Below, in pieces: positions 47,338-56,513 of a stretch of 64,000 nt of DNA. Both the position numbers and the translations under genes were made by a program. Origin of the DNA: Bosea sp. ANAM02. Lineage in GTDB: Bacteria > Pseudomonadota > Alphaproteobacteria > Rhizobiales > Beijerinckiaceae. The stretch spans positions 2,942,001 through 3,006,000 of the forward strand of contig NZ_AP022848.1 of NCBI RefSeq assembly GCF_011764485.1, read 5' to 3'. The notes beneath the pieces are model-generated. The model saw only the letters and a program-made list of their open reading frames with translations. It made no database searches and was not told the DNA's origin. Each line of letters opens with the position of its first letter. Position 1 is the first letter of the stretch.

Positions 47338-47492
47338 CGGGGGACCCCTCTCCTGTAAGGAGAGGGGCAGGGGTGAGGTGTAGGTCCCTGGACCAGTTCG
47401 CATCACCTTACTGCAGCAGCGGTCAGGTCACCGCTACGGTGTCCAACGGCCTACCCCTCACCCTGCCCTCTCCCTCCGGGAGAGGGTTCCCC
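47338..47492. repeat. Family E palindromic repeat
   Basis: GGGGACCCCTCTCCTGTAAGGAGAGGGGCAGGGGTGAGG (in parts) at the left and CCTCACCCTGCCCTCTCCCTCCGGGAGAGGG at the right: two small hairpins (CCCTCTCC/GGAGAGGG and CCCTCTCC/GGGAGAGGG) that are also inverted to each other. Located between gatC and the metallo-hydrolase gene. Confidence 0.7.
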
Positions 47493-47519
47493 GCGGTATT
47501 GCTTGAAGCGTGCGGGGTC

Positions 47520-48218
47520 TCAAACCGCGAAAGCCTCGCCCTTCTTCGGCAGCACGACTTCGATGCCGCTGCCCTGCATGCCGGCGACAAAGGCGTCGGC
47601 ATTCTGGTCGATGATCGGGAAGGTGCCGTAATGGGCGGGGATCGCGAGTTTCGGCTTGACGAAGCGCGTCATGGCGAGCGCGGCGACCTTGCCACCCATG
47701 GTGAAGCGATCGCCGATCGGGCAGATGCAGGCCTCGACACCATGGATCTCGGCGAGCAGCGCCATGTCCGAGAAGATGTCCGTATCGCCCATATGCCAGA
47801 GCGTCTTCTGGCCCTTCGCCTTGATGATCGCGCCATTGGCGTTGCCGACGGGGACGTTGACGCCACCCTCGCCCATGCCGGCCGAGTGATCGGCGCGGAC
47901 CAGCGTGACGCTGAACGGGCCGAGATCGACCGTGCCGCCGGTGTTCATCGGACTGAAGTTCTTGAGCCCCTGCGAGGCCAGATGCATCGCGAGGTCATAG
48001 TTCGTGATGACGGTCGCGCCGGTTTTCCCGGCGATGTCGAGCGTATCGCCGACATGATCGCCATGGCCGTGGGTGACGACGATATGGCTGACGCCCTTGG
48101 AGATCGCGGCGACATCGCCCTCGAAGGCCGGATTTCCGGTGAAGAACGGGTCGATAAGAATGACGGCGCCGTCAATATCGACGCGGAAAGCGGAATGGCC
48201 GTACCAGGTGAGTTTCAT
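47520..48218 (-). CDS. Metallo-beta-lactamase-fold hydrolase, UPF0173 type
   Basis: 232-residue soluble hydrolase. [20 protein letters not shown] and IDPFFTGNP at the start; metal ligands [12 protein letters not shown] (H-x-H-x-D-H), RADHSAG, the Asp in [12 protein letters not shown] and the last His in [10 protein letters not shown]. This is the set of the UPF0173/YtkL-like group, related to UlaG; activity unknown. It is divergent from the adenine deaminase gene with 98 bp between. Confidence 0.9.
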   Translation of the reverse strand: MKLTWYGHSAFRVDIDGAVILIDPFFTGNPAFEGDVAAISKGVSHIVVTHGHGDHVGDTLDIAGKTGATVITNYDLAMHLASQGLKNFSPMNTGGTVDLGPFSVTLVRADHSAGMGEGGVNVPVGNANGAIIKAKGQKTLWHMGDTDIFSDMALLAEIHGVEACICPIGDRFTMGGKVAALAMTRFVKPKLAIPAHYGTFPIIDQNADAFVAGMQGSGIEVVLPKKGEAFAV

Positions 48219-48316
48219 GCGAAGGCTCCAGGCTTTCGAAATGCCGGCTCCTATCTAGGCCGATCTGGCCCGCCGACCAAGTCGACAATGCAGATGGAGA
48301 GAGGCAGGCTGGCGCC

Positions 48317-50056
48317 ATGACGAACCCACGGAATCGCCCCATGACCGACGCTGCCAAGGTCTCCAGCCAGGAACTCGCCCGCCGGATCTCCCAGGGGCAT
48401 GGCGACGAGCCGGCCGATCTCGTCGTCAAGGGCGCGAAGCTCCTCGACCTCGTCACCGGCGCGCTGGTCGAGAGCGATATCGCGATCTGCGGCGATACCA
48501 TCGTCGGGACCTACGGGGCCTATGAAGGCAAGCGCGTCATCGACGCCAAGGGCCTGATCGCCGTGCCCGGCTTCATCGACACGCATCTGCACATCGAATC
48601 CTCGCTGGTGACCCCGCTCGAATTCGAACGCTGCGTGCTGCCGCATGGCGTCACCACCGCGATCTGCGACCCGCACGAGATTTCGAACGTGCTCGGTGTC
48701 GAGGGCATCCGCTATTTCCTCGCCTGCGCCAAGGCGATGCGGATGGATCTGCGCGTCAACCTCTCAAGCTGCGTGCCGGCGACGCATCTTGAGACTGCAG
48801 GGGCCGCGCTGGAAGCGGGTGACCTCATCCCGATGATGGATCATCCCAAGGTGATCGGCCTGGCCGAGTTCATGAATTTTCCGGGAGTAATCCATCGCGA
48901 CCCCGACTGCCTCGCCAAGCTGGAGGCCTTCTCGCACCGTCATATCGACGGCCATGCGCCGCTGGTGCGCGGGATCGACCTCAACGCCTATCTCGCCGCC
49001 GGCATCCGCACCGACCACGAGACCACGACCGCCGACGAGGCCCGCGAGAAGCTCGCCAAGGGTATGGCGATCCTGATCCGCGAGGGCTCGGTCTCGAAGG
49101 ACCTGCACCAGCTGATCCCGCTGATCTCGCGCGACGCCTCGCCCTTCCTCGCCTTCTGCACCGATGACCGCAACCCGCTCGATATCGGCGAGGAAGGCCA
49201 TCTCGACTACATGATCCGCACCGCCATCGCCGAGGGCGCCGATGTGCTCGCGACCTACCGCATCGCTTCGCTCTCGGCGGCGCGGAATTTCGGTCTGTTC
49301 GACCGTGGCTTTATCGGGCCGGGCAAGCGCGCCGATATCGTGCTGGTGGAAGACCTTGCCGCCTGCTCGGTGAAGCAGGTCCTGACCGGGGGCCGGCTGG
49401 TCGAGGAGGCGCTGTTCGCCGATCGGACGACGATCGCGCCGGTCGGGCTCGGCAGCGTGAAGAGCCGCAGACTCTCCCCTGCCGACTTCTCCGTGAAGGC
49501 GCGCGACGGCGAGACGCCGGTGATCGGCGTGGTGCCGGGGCGGATCATCACAGAGCGCCTGTCGATGGCCCTGCCCTCGCGCGACGGCGAGGCCCTGCCC
49601 GATCTGGCGCAGGATGCGATCAAGGTCACGGTGATCGAGCGGCACGGCAGGAACGGCGGTATCGCCACCGGCTTCGTTCATGGCTTCGGCATGAAGCACG
49701 GCGCCATCGCCTCCTCGGTCGGCCATGACAGCCATAATCTCTGCGTCGTGGGCGTCGACGATACCTCGATGGCGGCGGCGGCCAACCGACTGATCGAGAT
49801 CGGCGGCGGCTTCGCCGTGGCAGATGGCCGCGCGGTTACGGCGGAGCTGGCCCTGCCGGTCGCCGGGCTGATGAGCGAGCAGCCCTTCGAGGTGGTGCGA
49901 CACGATCTGGAGAAGCTGCGCGCCGCGGCAAAGGCGCTGGACGTCGTCCTGGCCGAGCCGTTCCTGCAGGTCGCCTTCCTGACCCTGCCGGTGATCCCGC
50001 ATCTCAAGATCACCGACAAGGGGCTGGTCGATGTCGACCGGTTCGACTTCGTGTGA
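48317..50056 (+). CDS. ade: Adenine deaminase
   Basis: 579-residue amidohydrolase that turns adenine into hypoxanthine for purine salvage. Metal site: [20 protein letters not shown] (H-x-H), [24 protein letters not shown] and the Asp in [20 protein letters not shown]; the C-terminal Ade domain has [20 protein letters not shown] and [10 protein letters not shown]. Length is normal. ATG 48317 or the ATG at codon 9 ([15 protein letters not shown]) may be the start. It is isolated from the other purine genes. Confidence 0.94.
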   Translation: MTNPRNRPMTDAAKVSSQELARRISQGHGDEPADLVVKGAKLLDLVTGALVESDIAICGDTIVGTYGAYEGKRVIDAKGLIAVPGFIDTHLHIESSLVTPLEFERCVLPHGVTTAICDPHEISNVLGVEGIRYFLACAKAMRMDLRVNLSSCVPATHLETAGAALEAGDLIPMMDHPKVIGLAEFMNFPGVIHRDPDCLAKLEAFSHRHIDGHAPLVRGIDLNAYLAAGIRTDHETTTADEAREKLAKGMAILIREGSVSKDLHQLIPLISRDASPFLAFCTDDRNPLDIGEEGHLDYMIRTAIAEGADVLATYRIASLSAARNFGLFDRGFIGPGKRADIVLVEDLAACSVKQVLTGGRLVEEALFADRTTIAPVGLGSVKSRRLSPADFSVKARDGETPVIGVVPGRIITERLSMALPSRDGEALPDLAQDAIKVTVIERHGRNGGIATGFVHGFGMKHGAIASSVGHDSHNLCVVGVDDTSMAAAANRLIEIGGGFAVADGRAVTAELALPVAGLMSEQPFEVVRHDLEKLRAAAKALDVVLAEPFLQVAFLTLPVIPHLKITDKGLVDVDRFDFV

Positions 50057-50185
50057 CGATGAGGCGGCGGACCATAAGGCGCGCCAATCGACTGATATCT
50101 GAAGCGGGTCGGGCTGAGCCGAAGGTGGGATTGACGATCGGTCGTCTGGATCCTCTAGCTAGCCTTGTTACGATATGAGGTAGCC

Positions 50186-50434
50186 ATGACTCGCTTCAGC
50201 GTCTTCGCGTTTGTCGTTTCGTCGCTCCTATTGCTCGGTCCAGCGACGGCCCAGCAGATTTACAGCCGCGAACCGGCCAAGGGGCAGATCATTGCCGGCC
50301 AAAAGGTGCTCGTCGACGACGGCAGATGTCCCAGAGGGCAGATTCTCGAGGTAACCGGCGGCACGAATCCGGGCCTTCGGGGTCGGCTTGGCCAGTCTAC
50401 GGAGCGCCAGCGCCGTTGCGTCGCGCGCCGCTAA
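50186..50434 (+). CDS. Small secreted protein, probably DUF6719-like
   Basis: 82 residues: signal peptide MTRFSVFAFVVSSLLLLGPATAQ, then QIYSREPAKGQIIAGQKVLV and DDGRCPRGQILEVTGGTN, ending with a basic RQRRCVARR. The two Cys in CPRGQI...RRC and the VDDG-C-P-x-GQI-x-x-VTGG pattern match, as far as I remember, the small DUF6719 family of Hyphomicrobiales. TGAGG lies 7 nt before ATG 50186. Function unknown. Confidence 0.72.
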   Translation: MTRFSVFAFVVSSLLLLGPATAQQIYSREPAKGQIIAGQKVLVDDGRCPRGQILEVTGGTNPGLRGRLGQSTERQRRCVARR

Positions 50435-50483
50435 AGACGGATTCTCTCGCGAAACAACTGATCCCGGCGAGCTGGCTTGCACC

Positions 50484-51416
50484 CTAAATCCGCTCATCCA
50501 ATGCCGCCATGACCTTCTCGGCCACAAGCCCGGACACCCGCCCGTTCGACTCCACCGTATTGCCGGCGATATGCGGGGTCAGGATCAGGTTCGGCGCGCC
50601 CGCGAAGACCTTGGCGGCGTCCTTGCCGAGCGGCTCCTGCTCGTAGACATCGATCGCGGCGCCGCCGAGCTTGCCGGCCTTGAGCGCCTTGACCAGCGCC
50701 GCCTCGTCCATGATGCCGCCGCGCGCGGTGTTGATCAGGATCGCGTCCGGCTTCATCCGGGCGAAGGCCTTCGCGTCGATCATCCCGCGGGTTTCCGCGG
50801 TCAGCGGGACATGCAGGCTGATGACGTCGGCCTCGGCCAGCAATTCGTCGAGTTCGAGCCGGCGCACGCCGCTCCAGGCGGGATCGTCTGCGGGCAGGCG
50901 CGGATGGTAGGCCGCCACCTCCATGCCGATGGCGCGGGCATGATGGGCGACGTCGCGGGCGATCGAGCCGAAGCCGACAAGGCCCATCAGCTTGCCGGCG
51001 ATCTCGCGGCCGATCAGCTTCGTCTTGGGAAATTCGCCGGCGACCATCGCGGCATTGGCGAAATAGGCGCCGCGCAGCAGGGCCATCGTCGTGCCGATGA
51101 CATATTCGACGACGGAGAGGCTGTTGGCGCCCGTCGCGGGGAAGACGCGGATGCCGCGCGCGGCGCAGGCTTCCATGTCGAGATTGTCGAGACCGACGCC
51201 GAGGCGGCCGATGACCTTGAGCCGCTTCGCCGCCGCCAGCACCTTGCCGCGGACCTGCGTCTGGTTGCGCACGATCACGGCGGGCACATCGGCGAAAAGC
51301 CGCACCATCTCGTCCGGGTCGGCATAGAGCTCGGGATCGTAATGGACCGAGAAGCGCGCCTTCAGGTTGGCGATGGCGGTGTCGTCCATGAATTCGGTGA
51401 TGACGATGTCGGTCAT
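50484..51416 (-). CDS. D-isomer-specific 2-hydroxyacid dehydrogenase
   Basis: 310-residue NAD-dependent dehydrogenase of the SerA/GyaR/LdhA superfamily. N-terminal substrate domain (VIVRNQTQVRGKVLAAA, RLGVGLDNLDMEACAARGI), Rossmann motif GLVGFGSIARDVAHHARAIG, catalytic Arg in INTARGGIMDEAAL, Glu in AAIDVYEQEPLG and His in ILTPHIAGNTVES. There is no ACT domain, so it is not a full-length SerA; hydroxypyruvate, glyoxylate or sulfolactate-type substrates are possible. The start overlaps the stop of the acetyltransferase gene upstream (ATGA). Confidence 0.9.
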   Translation of the reverse strand: MTDIVITEFMDDTAIANLKARFSVHYDPELYADPDEMVRLFADVPAVIVRNQTQVRGKVLAAAKRLKVIGRLGVGLDNLDMEACAARGIRVFPATGANSLSVVEYVIGTTMALLRGAYFANAAMVAGEFPKTKLIGREIAGKLMGLVGFGSIARDVAHHARAIGMEVAAYHPRLPADDPAWSGVRRLELDELLAEADVISLHVPLTAETRGMIDAKAFARMKPDAILINTARGGIMDEAALVKALKAGKLGGAAIDVYEQEPLGKDAAKVFAGAPNLILTPHIAGNTVESNGRVSGLVAEKVMAALDERI

Positions 51417-52003
51417 GGTGCTGTGCTGACAAGAAAGCGAAGGCGTTGATCGGGGCCGTAGAGCGGCGCGACGAAGGTCTCGATCAGGCGCCCGCCATTC
51501 TTCTCGATGATGCGGCGGGAGGCGTGGTTGGTCGCGTCGCAGGTGATGGTGATCTCGGGCATGCCGGCCTCGCGCGCCACGCCGAGCATCCCAGCGAGCG
51601 CTGCGGTGGCATAGCCGTGGCCTTCGAAGGCCGGCAGGATGGTGTAGCCGACATGGCCGAGCACATGCTCCGGCAGGGCCAGGATCGGGCGGCCATGCTT
51701 TTCCTGCCAGCGCAGGTTGATCGAGCCGATGAAGGGCCGCTCCGGCCTGTCCTCGGCGAAGATCCAGCGTGTCGGGCCGGGAATGCGATCGACCTCGCGG
51801 CCGTCCGGCAGCTTGATGCGGCCCGGCCCGCCGCGTGTCTCGGCGAGGAAGGCGTCGGGATCGGCGGCGATGGCGGCAAGCTGCTGGGGCGCGACGTTGC
51901 GCGTCGTATTCGGCGACCAGCCGCCGCGCAGAGCCGCCTGATAGACGTCGAGCAGGGTCTTGTCGGGAACTCGCAGCGAAATCCGCGCCGGCACGGGAGG
52001 CAT
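51413..52003 (-). CDS. GNAT-family N-acetyltransferase
   Basis: 196 residues. Starts MPPVPARISLRVPDKTLLDV; a C-terminal acetyl-CoA fold is seen in FIGSINLRWQEKHGRPILAL, VGYTILPAFEGHGYATAALAGML and TCDATNHASRRIIEKNGGRL. This belongs to the RimJ/RimL-like group with the R-x-x-x-G-Y-A loop. Its stop overlaps the start of the dehydrogenase gene by 4 bp, so a joint role on the same small metabolite is plausible but unproven. The frame is open upstream past the true start, ATG 52003. Confidence 0.87.
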   Translation of the reverse strand: MPPVPARISLRVPDKTLLDVYQAALRGGWSPNTTRNVAPQQLAAIAADPDAFLAETRGGPGRIKLPDGREVDRIPGPTRWIFAEDRPERPFIGSINLRWQEKHGRPILALPEHVLGHVGYTILPAFEGHGYATAALAGMLGVAREAGMPEITITCDATNHASRRIIEKNGGRLIETFVAPLYGPDQRLRFLVSTAP

Positions 52004-52167
52004 CCTTTTCGAGCGGCGGTGCCGCTCTCCAACATCGCGCCTATAGCTTGATAGCCGGCATCGCGCGATGACTTCCGCGCTACAGATGCTCGGAAACCTG
52101 TCATTCGCGCCGGATCGCCGCACAGGTATCGCTCGCGAGGCCGGCCGGCGCGTGATACCGCCATGCC

Positions 52168-52671
52168 ATGACCAGCGCCGTCGTCCCGCTCGAAGCCTTC
52201 GTCGACCTGCCAGCTCATGCACGCCTGCTCGGGCTCGATCTCGGCACCAAGACGATCGGGCTCGCGCTGTCCGATGTGCAGCGGCAGATCGCGACGCCGC
52301 TGGAGACGATCCAGCGCGTGAAGTTCGGGCTCGACGCGGCAGCGCTCCTGAAGATCGCCGCCAAGCATCAGGTGGCGGGGCTCGTCATCGGCCTGCCGCT
52401 CAACATGGACGGCACCGAGGGGCCGCGCGTCCAGTCCACCCGCGCCTTCGTGCGCAATCTCCTGCCCCTCACGGACCTGCCGATCGTATTCTGGGACGAG
52501 CGGATGTCGACGCTGGCGGTGACGCGCACCCTGCTCGATGCCGATGCCTCGCGCGCCAAGCGCGCCGCTGTCGTCGACAAGATGGCCGCCGCCTATATCC
52601 TGCAGGGCGCGCTCGACCGGTTGGGCCGGCTCGGCCCGGAGGAAGCCGGGGACGAGGACCAGTACGACTGA
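52168..52671 (+). CDS. ruvX: Putative Holliday junction resolvase / pre-16S rRNA nuclease
   Basis: 167-residue YqgF-family nuclease with an RNase H fold. [18 protein letters not shown] carries the first catalytic Asp, [15 protein letters not shown] the Pro-Leu-Asn-Met loop, and [13 protein letters not shown] the Asp-Glu pair; [15 protein letters not shown] ends the domain. In E. coli YqgF finishes the 5' end of 16S rRNA; resolvase activity is reported for other members. A family B repeat follows the stop by 43 bp. Confidence 0.93.
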   Translation: MTSAVVPLEAFVDLPAHARLLGLDLGTKTIGLALSDVQRQIATPLETIQRVKFGLDAAALLKIAAKHQVAGLVIGLPLNMDGTEGPRVQSTRAFVRNLLPLTDLPIVFWDERMSTLAVTRTLLDADASRAKRAAVVDKMAAAYILQGALDRLGRLGPEEAGDEDQYD

Positions 52672-52713
52672 AGGCCGCCTTGCGTCCTATCAGATCCAGA
52701 TAAGCCACGTCGT

Positions 52714-52844
52714 TGTCATTCCGGGGCGCGCCATCGGCGCGAACCCGGAACCCACGACCGGGTGAACGTCCGAGGTTCGGCTACAAGCGGCTCACCCAGT
52801 CGTGGGTTCCGGGTTCTTCGCTCCGCGAAGCCCCGGAATGACAA
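52714..52844. repeat. Family B intergenic palindromic repeat
   Basis: Between the convergent ruvX and the small secreted gene. Starts TGTCATTCCGGGGC and ends GCCCCGGAATGACA; inner arms CCCGGAACCCACGACCGGGT and ACCCAGTCGTGGGTTCCGGG. Confidence 0.8.
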
Positions 52845-52886
52845 AGGTAATTTCGATCGGGAACGACCCGTAGTGATCCGCGTCGC

Positions 52887-53267
52887 CTAGCGAAAGAGCT
52901 GCCCGCGCTTGAACGCCTTCTTCTGGGCCTCGCGCTCGTTCTTGACCGCGCGCTTCTGCTCTTCGAGCGACATGCCGGCCATGGGGTTCTGCTGGCGGCC
53001 ATAGCCTCGGCCACGGCCGTCGTCGCGACCATAGCCACCGCCTCCGCCATAGCGGGAGCCGCGATCGTCATAGCGCCGGGAATCGCGACGGTCGAAATCG
53101 CGACGCTCGTAACCGTCTCGGGATCGGCGTTCATAGCCTTCGCCGGACCGGCGCTCGTAGCCATAGCCCTGGCCGCCATAATACTGGGCGGACGCCGGCT
53201 GGGCGGACGCCCAGGCCAAAGCGATCAGGCCGAGGCCGGCAATCCCCGCGCGTCGAAGCGATTTCAT
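52887..53267 (-). CDS. Secreted Arg/Gly/Tyr/Asp-rich protein, hypothetical
   Basis: 126 residues with a signal peptide (MKSLRRAGIAGLGLIALAWASAQPASA). The middle is a repetitive tract of about 60 residues made of Y-E-R-R-S, D-G-Y-E-R-R and later G-R-G-Y-G-R units; the C-terminal 30 residues are ordered-looking and basic (MAGMSLEEQKRAVKNEREAQ, then KKAFKRGQLFR). AAGGGGG precedes the ATG. Low-complexity Arg/Gly/Tyr proteins recur in this genome (34766-35146, 53393-53770). Confidence 0.75.
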   Translation of the reverse strand: MKSLRRAGIAGLGLIALAWASAQPASAQYYGGQGYGYERRSGEGYERRSRDGYERRDFDRRDSRRYDDRGSRYGGGGGYGRDDGRGRGYGRQQNPMAGMSLEEQKRAVKNEREAQKKAFKRGQLFR

Positions 53268-53392
53268 CGTGGCAATCCCCCTTGTTCATCGATCCACAAC
53301 GCCATGCATGACGTCGAAATCCGAAGAAACTTCTCACATACGAAGGCCCGCACGAATCGCGCGGGCCTTGCAAAGCAGACCTTCAAGGTCGA

Positions 53393-53770
53393 TCAGCGGT
53401 CATAGCGCCAGTCATAGGGCTGCTGATAGTAATAGCGGCGCGGATAGGCATAGACCGGCGCCGGCGCCGCGTAATATCCATCGTCGTAGTAGTAGCGCGG
53501 CGCCGCATAGGCGCGGTTCTGAGCCGCGATCGCCGCCGCACCCAGGATGCCGAGGCCGATCGCGCCTGCCACGGCCGCGCCGCGCGACGGACCGCGCCAA
53601 TGGCCGCGATAGCCGTGACGGTAGCGATACTGGGTATATTCGGCCTGGGCCTTGTCGAGGCGCGCCGCGTCGAAGCCGCGGGTTTCGGACATCGCCGGGA
53701 CGGCGAGGCTGCCGGCCGCGACACTCGCCACGGTCAGCGCGACAGCGGCCTTTTTCTTCAGAGACATCAT
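53393..53770 (-). CDS. Secreted Tyr-rich protein with a glycine-zipper-like segment
   Basis: 125 residues: signal peptide MMSLKKKAAVALTVASVAAGSLAVPAMS, a short helix (ARLDKAQAEYTQYRYRHGYR), the hydrophobic stretch GAAVAGAIGLGILGAAAIAA, which looks like a glycine zipper or one membrane span, and a Tyr/Ala/Pro-rich tail (PRYYYDDGYYAAPAPVYAYP ...). AAAGGAG stands 8 nt before ATG 53770. This architecture (signal, helix, hydrophobic Gly-Ala segment, Tyr-rich end) is shared by many unnamed envelope proteins of Hyphomicrobiales. Confidence 0.75.
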   Translation of the reverse strand: MMSLKKKAAVALTVASVAAGSLAVPAMSETRGFDAARLDKAQAEYTQYRYRHGYRGHWRGPSRGAAVAGAIGLGILGAAAIAAQNRAYAAPRYYYDDGYYAAPAPVYAYPRRYYYQQPYDWRYDR

Positions 53771-54003
53771 GACGGCATCTCCTTTCGCGAGATCACCCAA
53801 TGTTGAAGCCAGCATGGGGCAGTCCGGTTGAATGGGACCTGAACCGATCGCGGCAGCATTGCGGCAGAGACATCGCTACCCCTCTCCCGCGCCCTTGCCG
53901 GCCACAGTCGGGCGTGACAGGGACAGGTCTGTTCGACAGTCGAAACGGCCGCCGGCCGCCATTGTTCCGATTACGCCCCCTGCCCCTCGTCTCTGGCCCC
54001 TCC

Positions 54004-54918
54004 ATGCTCGACAGCCTGATCGCCGTCTTTCTCGTCATCGCGACGGGCTGGTTCCTGAAGGCGCGGGGCGTCGTCTCGCCGTCGCATTGGATCGGCGTCG
54101 AGCGCCTGACCTACCAGGTGCTGTTCCCGGCGGTGGTCGTGCATACGCTGGCGATGGCGGATCTGCGCAGCATGCCGGTCCTCGGCATGGGTTCCAGCCT
54201 CGTGCTCGCGATCCTCAGCGTCGCGGCCCTGCTGCTGCTCGCCCGCCCGCTGCTGGCGCGCGCCGGCATCGACGGGCCGGCCTTCACCTCGATCTTCCAG
54301 GGCTCGGTGCGCTGGAACACCTTCGTCGGCCTCGCGCTCGCCGCCGGGCTGCAGGGCCGCACCGGCACGACGCTGATGGCGATCGCGGTTGCCGCGATGA
54401 TCCCGCTGCTCAACGTCATGTGCGTGTTCGTGCTCGCCCGCTTCGCCAGCGGCAAGCCGATGAGCCTCGGCGCCACGATCCGCTCGATCCTCTACAATCC
54501 CTTCATCTGGTCCTCTGCGGTCGGCCTTGCGCTGAACCAGCTTCAATGGATGCTGCCCAGCGCCTTTACCGGCTATCTCGACGTGCTCGGGCGCGCCTCG
54601 CTCGGCATCGGCCTGCTCGTGGTCGGCTCGGCGCTCGACCTCGACAAGCTGGCGCGGCCGAGGCTGGCCCATGCGGTGGCTGTCGGCCTGAAGCTCGCGG
54701 TTCTGCCGGTGCTCGCCTGGCTCTATGCCGGCTGGTTCGGCGTGACCGGTCCTGCCTTGGCGATGACGGTGATCGCAGGCGCCGTGCCGACCGCGACAGC
54801 CGCCTATTTCCTGGCGCGCGACCTCGGGGGCGATGCGCCGCTCATGGCGGAGATCACGACGCTGCAGACATTGCTCGCGCTGGCGACGCTCCCGGCTGCC
54901 GTCTTTCTTCTGACATAA
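54004..54918 (+). CDS. AEC-family (auxin efflux carrier type) permease
   Basis: 304 residues with about 10 membrane helices. Start MLDSLIAVFLVIATGWFLKA; GVERLTYQVLFPAVVVHTLA carries the characteristic helix-break; later NPFIWSSAVGLALNQLQ and the C-terminal VTGPALAMTVIAGAVPTATA. The family exports or exchanges carboxylic acids (malonate, malate) in bacteria; the name comes from plant PIN proteins. The frame is open upstream, but ATG 54004 is the natural start of the first helix. Confidence 0.9.
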   Translation: MLDSLIAVFLVIATGWFLKARGVVSPSHWIGVERLTYQVLFPAVVVHTLAMADLRSMPVLGMGSSLVLAILSVAALLLLARPLLARAGIDGPAFTSIFQGSVRWNTFVGLALAAGLQGRTGTTLMAIAVAAMIPLLNVMCVFVLARFASGKPMSLGATIRSILYNPFIWSSAVGLALNQLQWMLPSAFTGYLDVLGRASLGIGLLVVGSALDLDKLARPRLAHAVAVGLKLAVLPVLAWLYAGWFGVTGPALAMTVIAGAVPTATAAYFLARDLGGDAPLMAEITTLQTLLALATLPAAVFLLT

Positions 54919-54929
54919 TATACTAGAGC

Positions 54930-54960
54930 TTGAATTTCATTCATATTTGCAATCTATAAT
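54930..54960 (+). promoter_or_regulatory. Promoter candidate for the small protein at 55031
   Basis: AT-rich island with TTGAAT (54930-54935), 19 bp, and a perfect TATAAT (54955-54960). The gene start follows 71 bp later. Confidence 0.4.
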
Positions 54961-55030
54961 TGCATATCCGTTGGGAATCGCTGCCCCGCGGCCGAGTTGA
55001 TCCCCCATCATGCGAGGGAATCCATTCGCC

Positions 55031-55270
55031 ATGAAGCATAAAGTTTCCAAGCTGGTCGCGCTTGAATCCATCGCGAACGGGGACGACGTTCCCATCCGGC
55101 CGATGTCGCCGCTGGAGGCCGCCTCGTTTATCGAAGGTATGGCGGCCGAGCTGCGCATCATGGCCCGCAACACCAAGCTCAGCACGCTCAGCTACTTCCT
55201 GGAGATGGCTCGGATCGAGGCCTCGGCCGAAGTCGAGCGACTGGCATCGCCGAGCCGGGACCGGCACTAA
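55031..55270 (+). CDS. Conserved small soluble protein, hypothetical
   Basis: 79 residues: MKHKVSKLVALESIANGDDV, then PIRPMSPLEAASFIEGMAAE and a helix up to ARIEASAEVERLASPSRDRH. Acidic, helical, no signal or membrane segment; it looks like a compact helical bundle. Very similar small proteins occur widely in Hyphomicrobiales, but no role is known to me. ATG 55031 is favoured by the look of the N terminus; ATG 55010 (seven more codons) is an alternative. It is convergent with dprA, 15 bp away. Confidence 0.7.
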   Translation: MKHKVSKLVALESIANGDDVPIRPMSPLEAASFIEGMAAELRIMARNTKLSTLSYFLEMARIEASAEVERLASPSRDRH

Positions 55271-55285
55271 ACGGTAGCGTTCCGT

Positions 55286-56506
55286 TCAGGGGGCGAGGCG
55301 CGACAGGGTCCCTCCCGGATGGCGCCTTATCGCGCCGGTGAGTTCCAACTCGACAAGGACGTGGCCGATCTCACCCGCTGAGAGCCCGCTCGCGCGGACG
55401 AGATCGTCGAGCGCGATCGGCAACGGCCCGAGCAGATCGAGCACGCGGCGGCCGGAACCGGCCGCAGTCGCGATCGGCGACGATGAGGACGGCTCCAGCT
55501 CGAATCCGTCCTCGTGCCGCGCGTAACCGGGGGCAGGCTCGATCTCGGGCAGGTCGAGCTCGTCCCACATCGCCTCGGAGGCCGGTTCGCCGACGGTTTC
55601 ACGGATGAGGCGCGGTGGCGGTGACAGATCGAGCTCGCGCTGGCGCAGGGGCTGGAGCGCCTCGATGACATGGGCCGATTCGGCGCAGAGCGTCGCGCCC
55701 TCGCGGATGAGGTGGTTGCCGCCCTCGGCCCGCGGATCGAGCGGCGAGCCCGGCACGGCGAAGACCAGCCTGCCCTGCTCGTTGGCGAAACGCGCGGTGA
55801 TGAGCGAGCCCGAACGGCGCGCCGCCTCGACCACGACCGTCCCCAGCGACAGCCCCGAAACCAGCCGGTTGCGGCGGGGGAAATCGCGTGCCCGGGCGAT
55901 CCAGCCGAGCGGCATCTCGCTGACGAGCGCGCCGCGCTCCTGGATGCGGCGGGCAAGCGGAATGTTCTGCGGCGGGTAGATCTCGTCGAGCCCGCCGGCG
56001 AGCACGGCGATCGTGCCGGTTTCCAGACTCGCTTCGTGAGCGGCGGTGTCGATGCCGCGCGCGAGACCCGAGACCACGGCAAAATCGGCTTCGCCGAGCT
56101 CGCGCGCGAGCCGGGCCGTGAACTTCATTCCGGCGGCCGAAGCGTTGCGCGATCCCACAAGTGCGACGCCCGGCCGTTGCAGCACCTCGGCACGGCCGAG
56201 CACGGCCAGCAAGGGCGGGGCCGAATCGATCGCCTGCAGCGGCACGGGATACTCGGCCTCGCCGAGCGCGATGAAGCGGCCGCCGAGACGCATCAGTCCT
56301 TCGAACTCGCGCTCAGCCTCTGCTGCAGGGCAGATGCGGATATCGCGGCCCGCCTGCCGCGCGAGGTCCGGCAGCGCGTCGAGTGCCGCGGCCGCACCGC
56401 CGAAGCGGTTCATCAGGGAGCGGAAGCTGCGCGGGCCGATGCTCTCGCTGCGGATCAACCGCAACCAGTCGAGACGCTGGCGATCGGAGAGGACGATCCC
56501 AGCCAT
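55286..56506 (-). CDS. dprA: DNA processing protein DprA
   Basis: 406-residue single-strand DNA-binding protein that loads RecA on incoming DNA during transformation. N-terminal SAM-like domain (SDRQRLDWLRLIRSESIGPR), Rossmann core VALVGSRNASAAGMKFTARL, VVSGLARGIDTAAHEASLE, VLAGGLDEIYPPQN and SEMPLGWIARARDFPRRNRL, and a C-terminal winged helix (about 345-406, LDLLGPLPIALDDLVRASGL). Natural competence is not implied, because dprA is conserved in most bacteria. plsY lies 7 bp upstream; topA, its usual partner in other alphaproteobacteria, lies 4.8 kb away on the other strand. Confidence 0.95.
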   Translation of the reverse strand: MAGIVLSDRQRLDWLRLIRSESIGPRSFRSLMNRFGGAAAALDALPDLARQAGRDIRICPAAEAEREFEGLMRLGGRFIALGEAEYPVPLQAIDSAPPLLAVLGRAEVLQRPGVALVGSRNASAAGMKFTARLARELGEADFAVVSGLARGIDTAAHEASLETGTIAVLAGGLDEIYPPQNIPLARRIQERGALVSEMPLGWIARARDFPRRNRLVSGLSLGTVVVEAARRSGSLITARFANEQGRLVFAVPGSPLDPRAEGGNHLIREGATLCAESAHVIEALQPLRQRELDLSPPPRLIRETVGEPASEAMWDELDLPEIEPAPGYARHEDGFELEPSSSSPIATAAGSGRRVLDLLGPLPIALDDLVRASGLSAGEIGHVLVELELTGAIRRHPGGTLSRLAP

Positions 56507-56513
56507 GCCCTTG

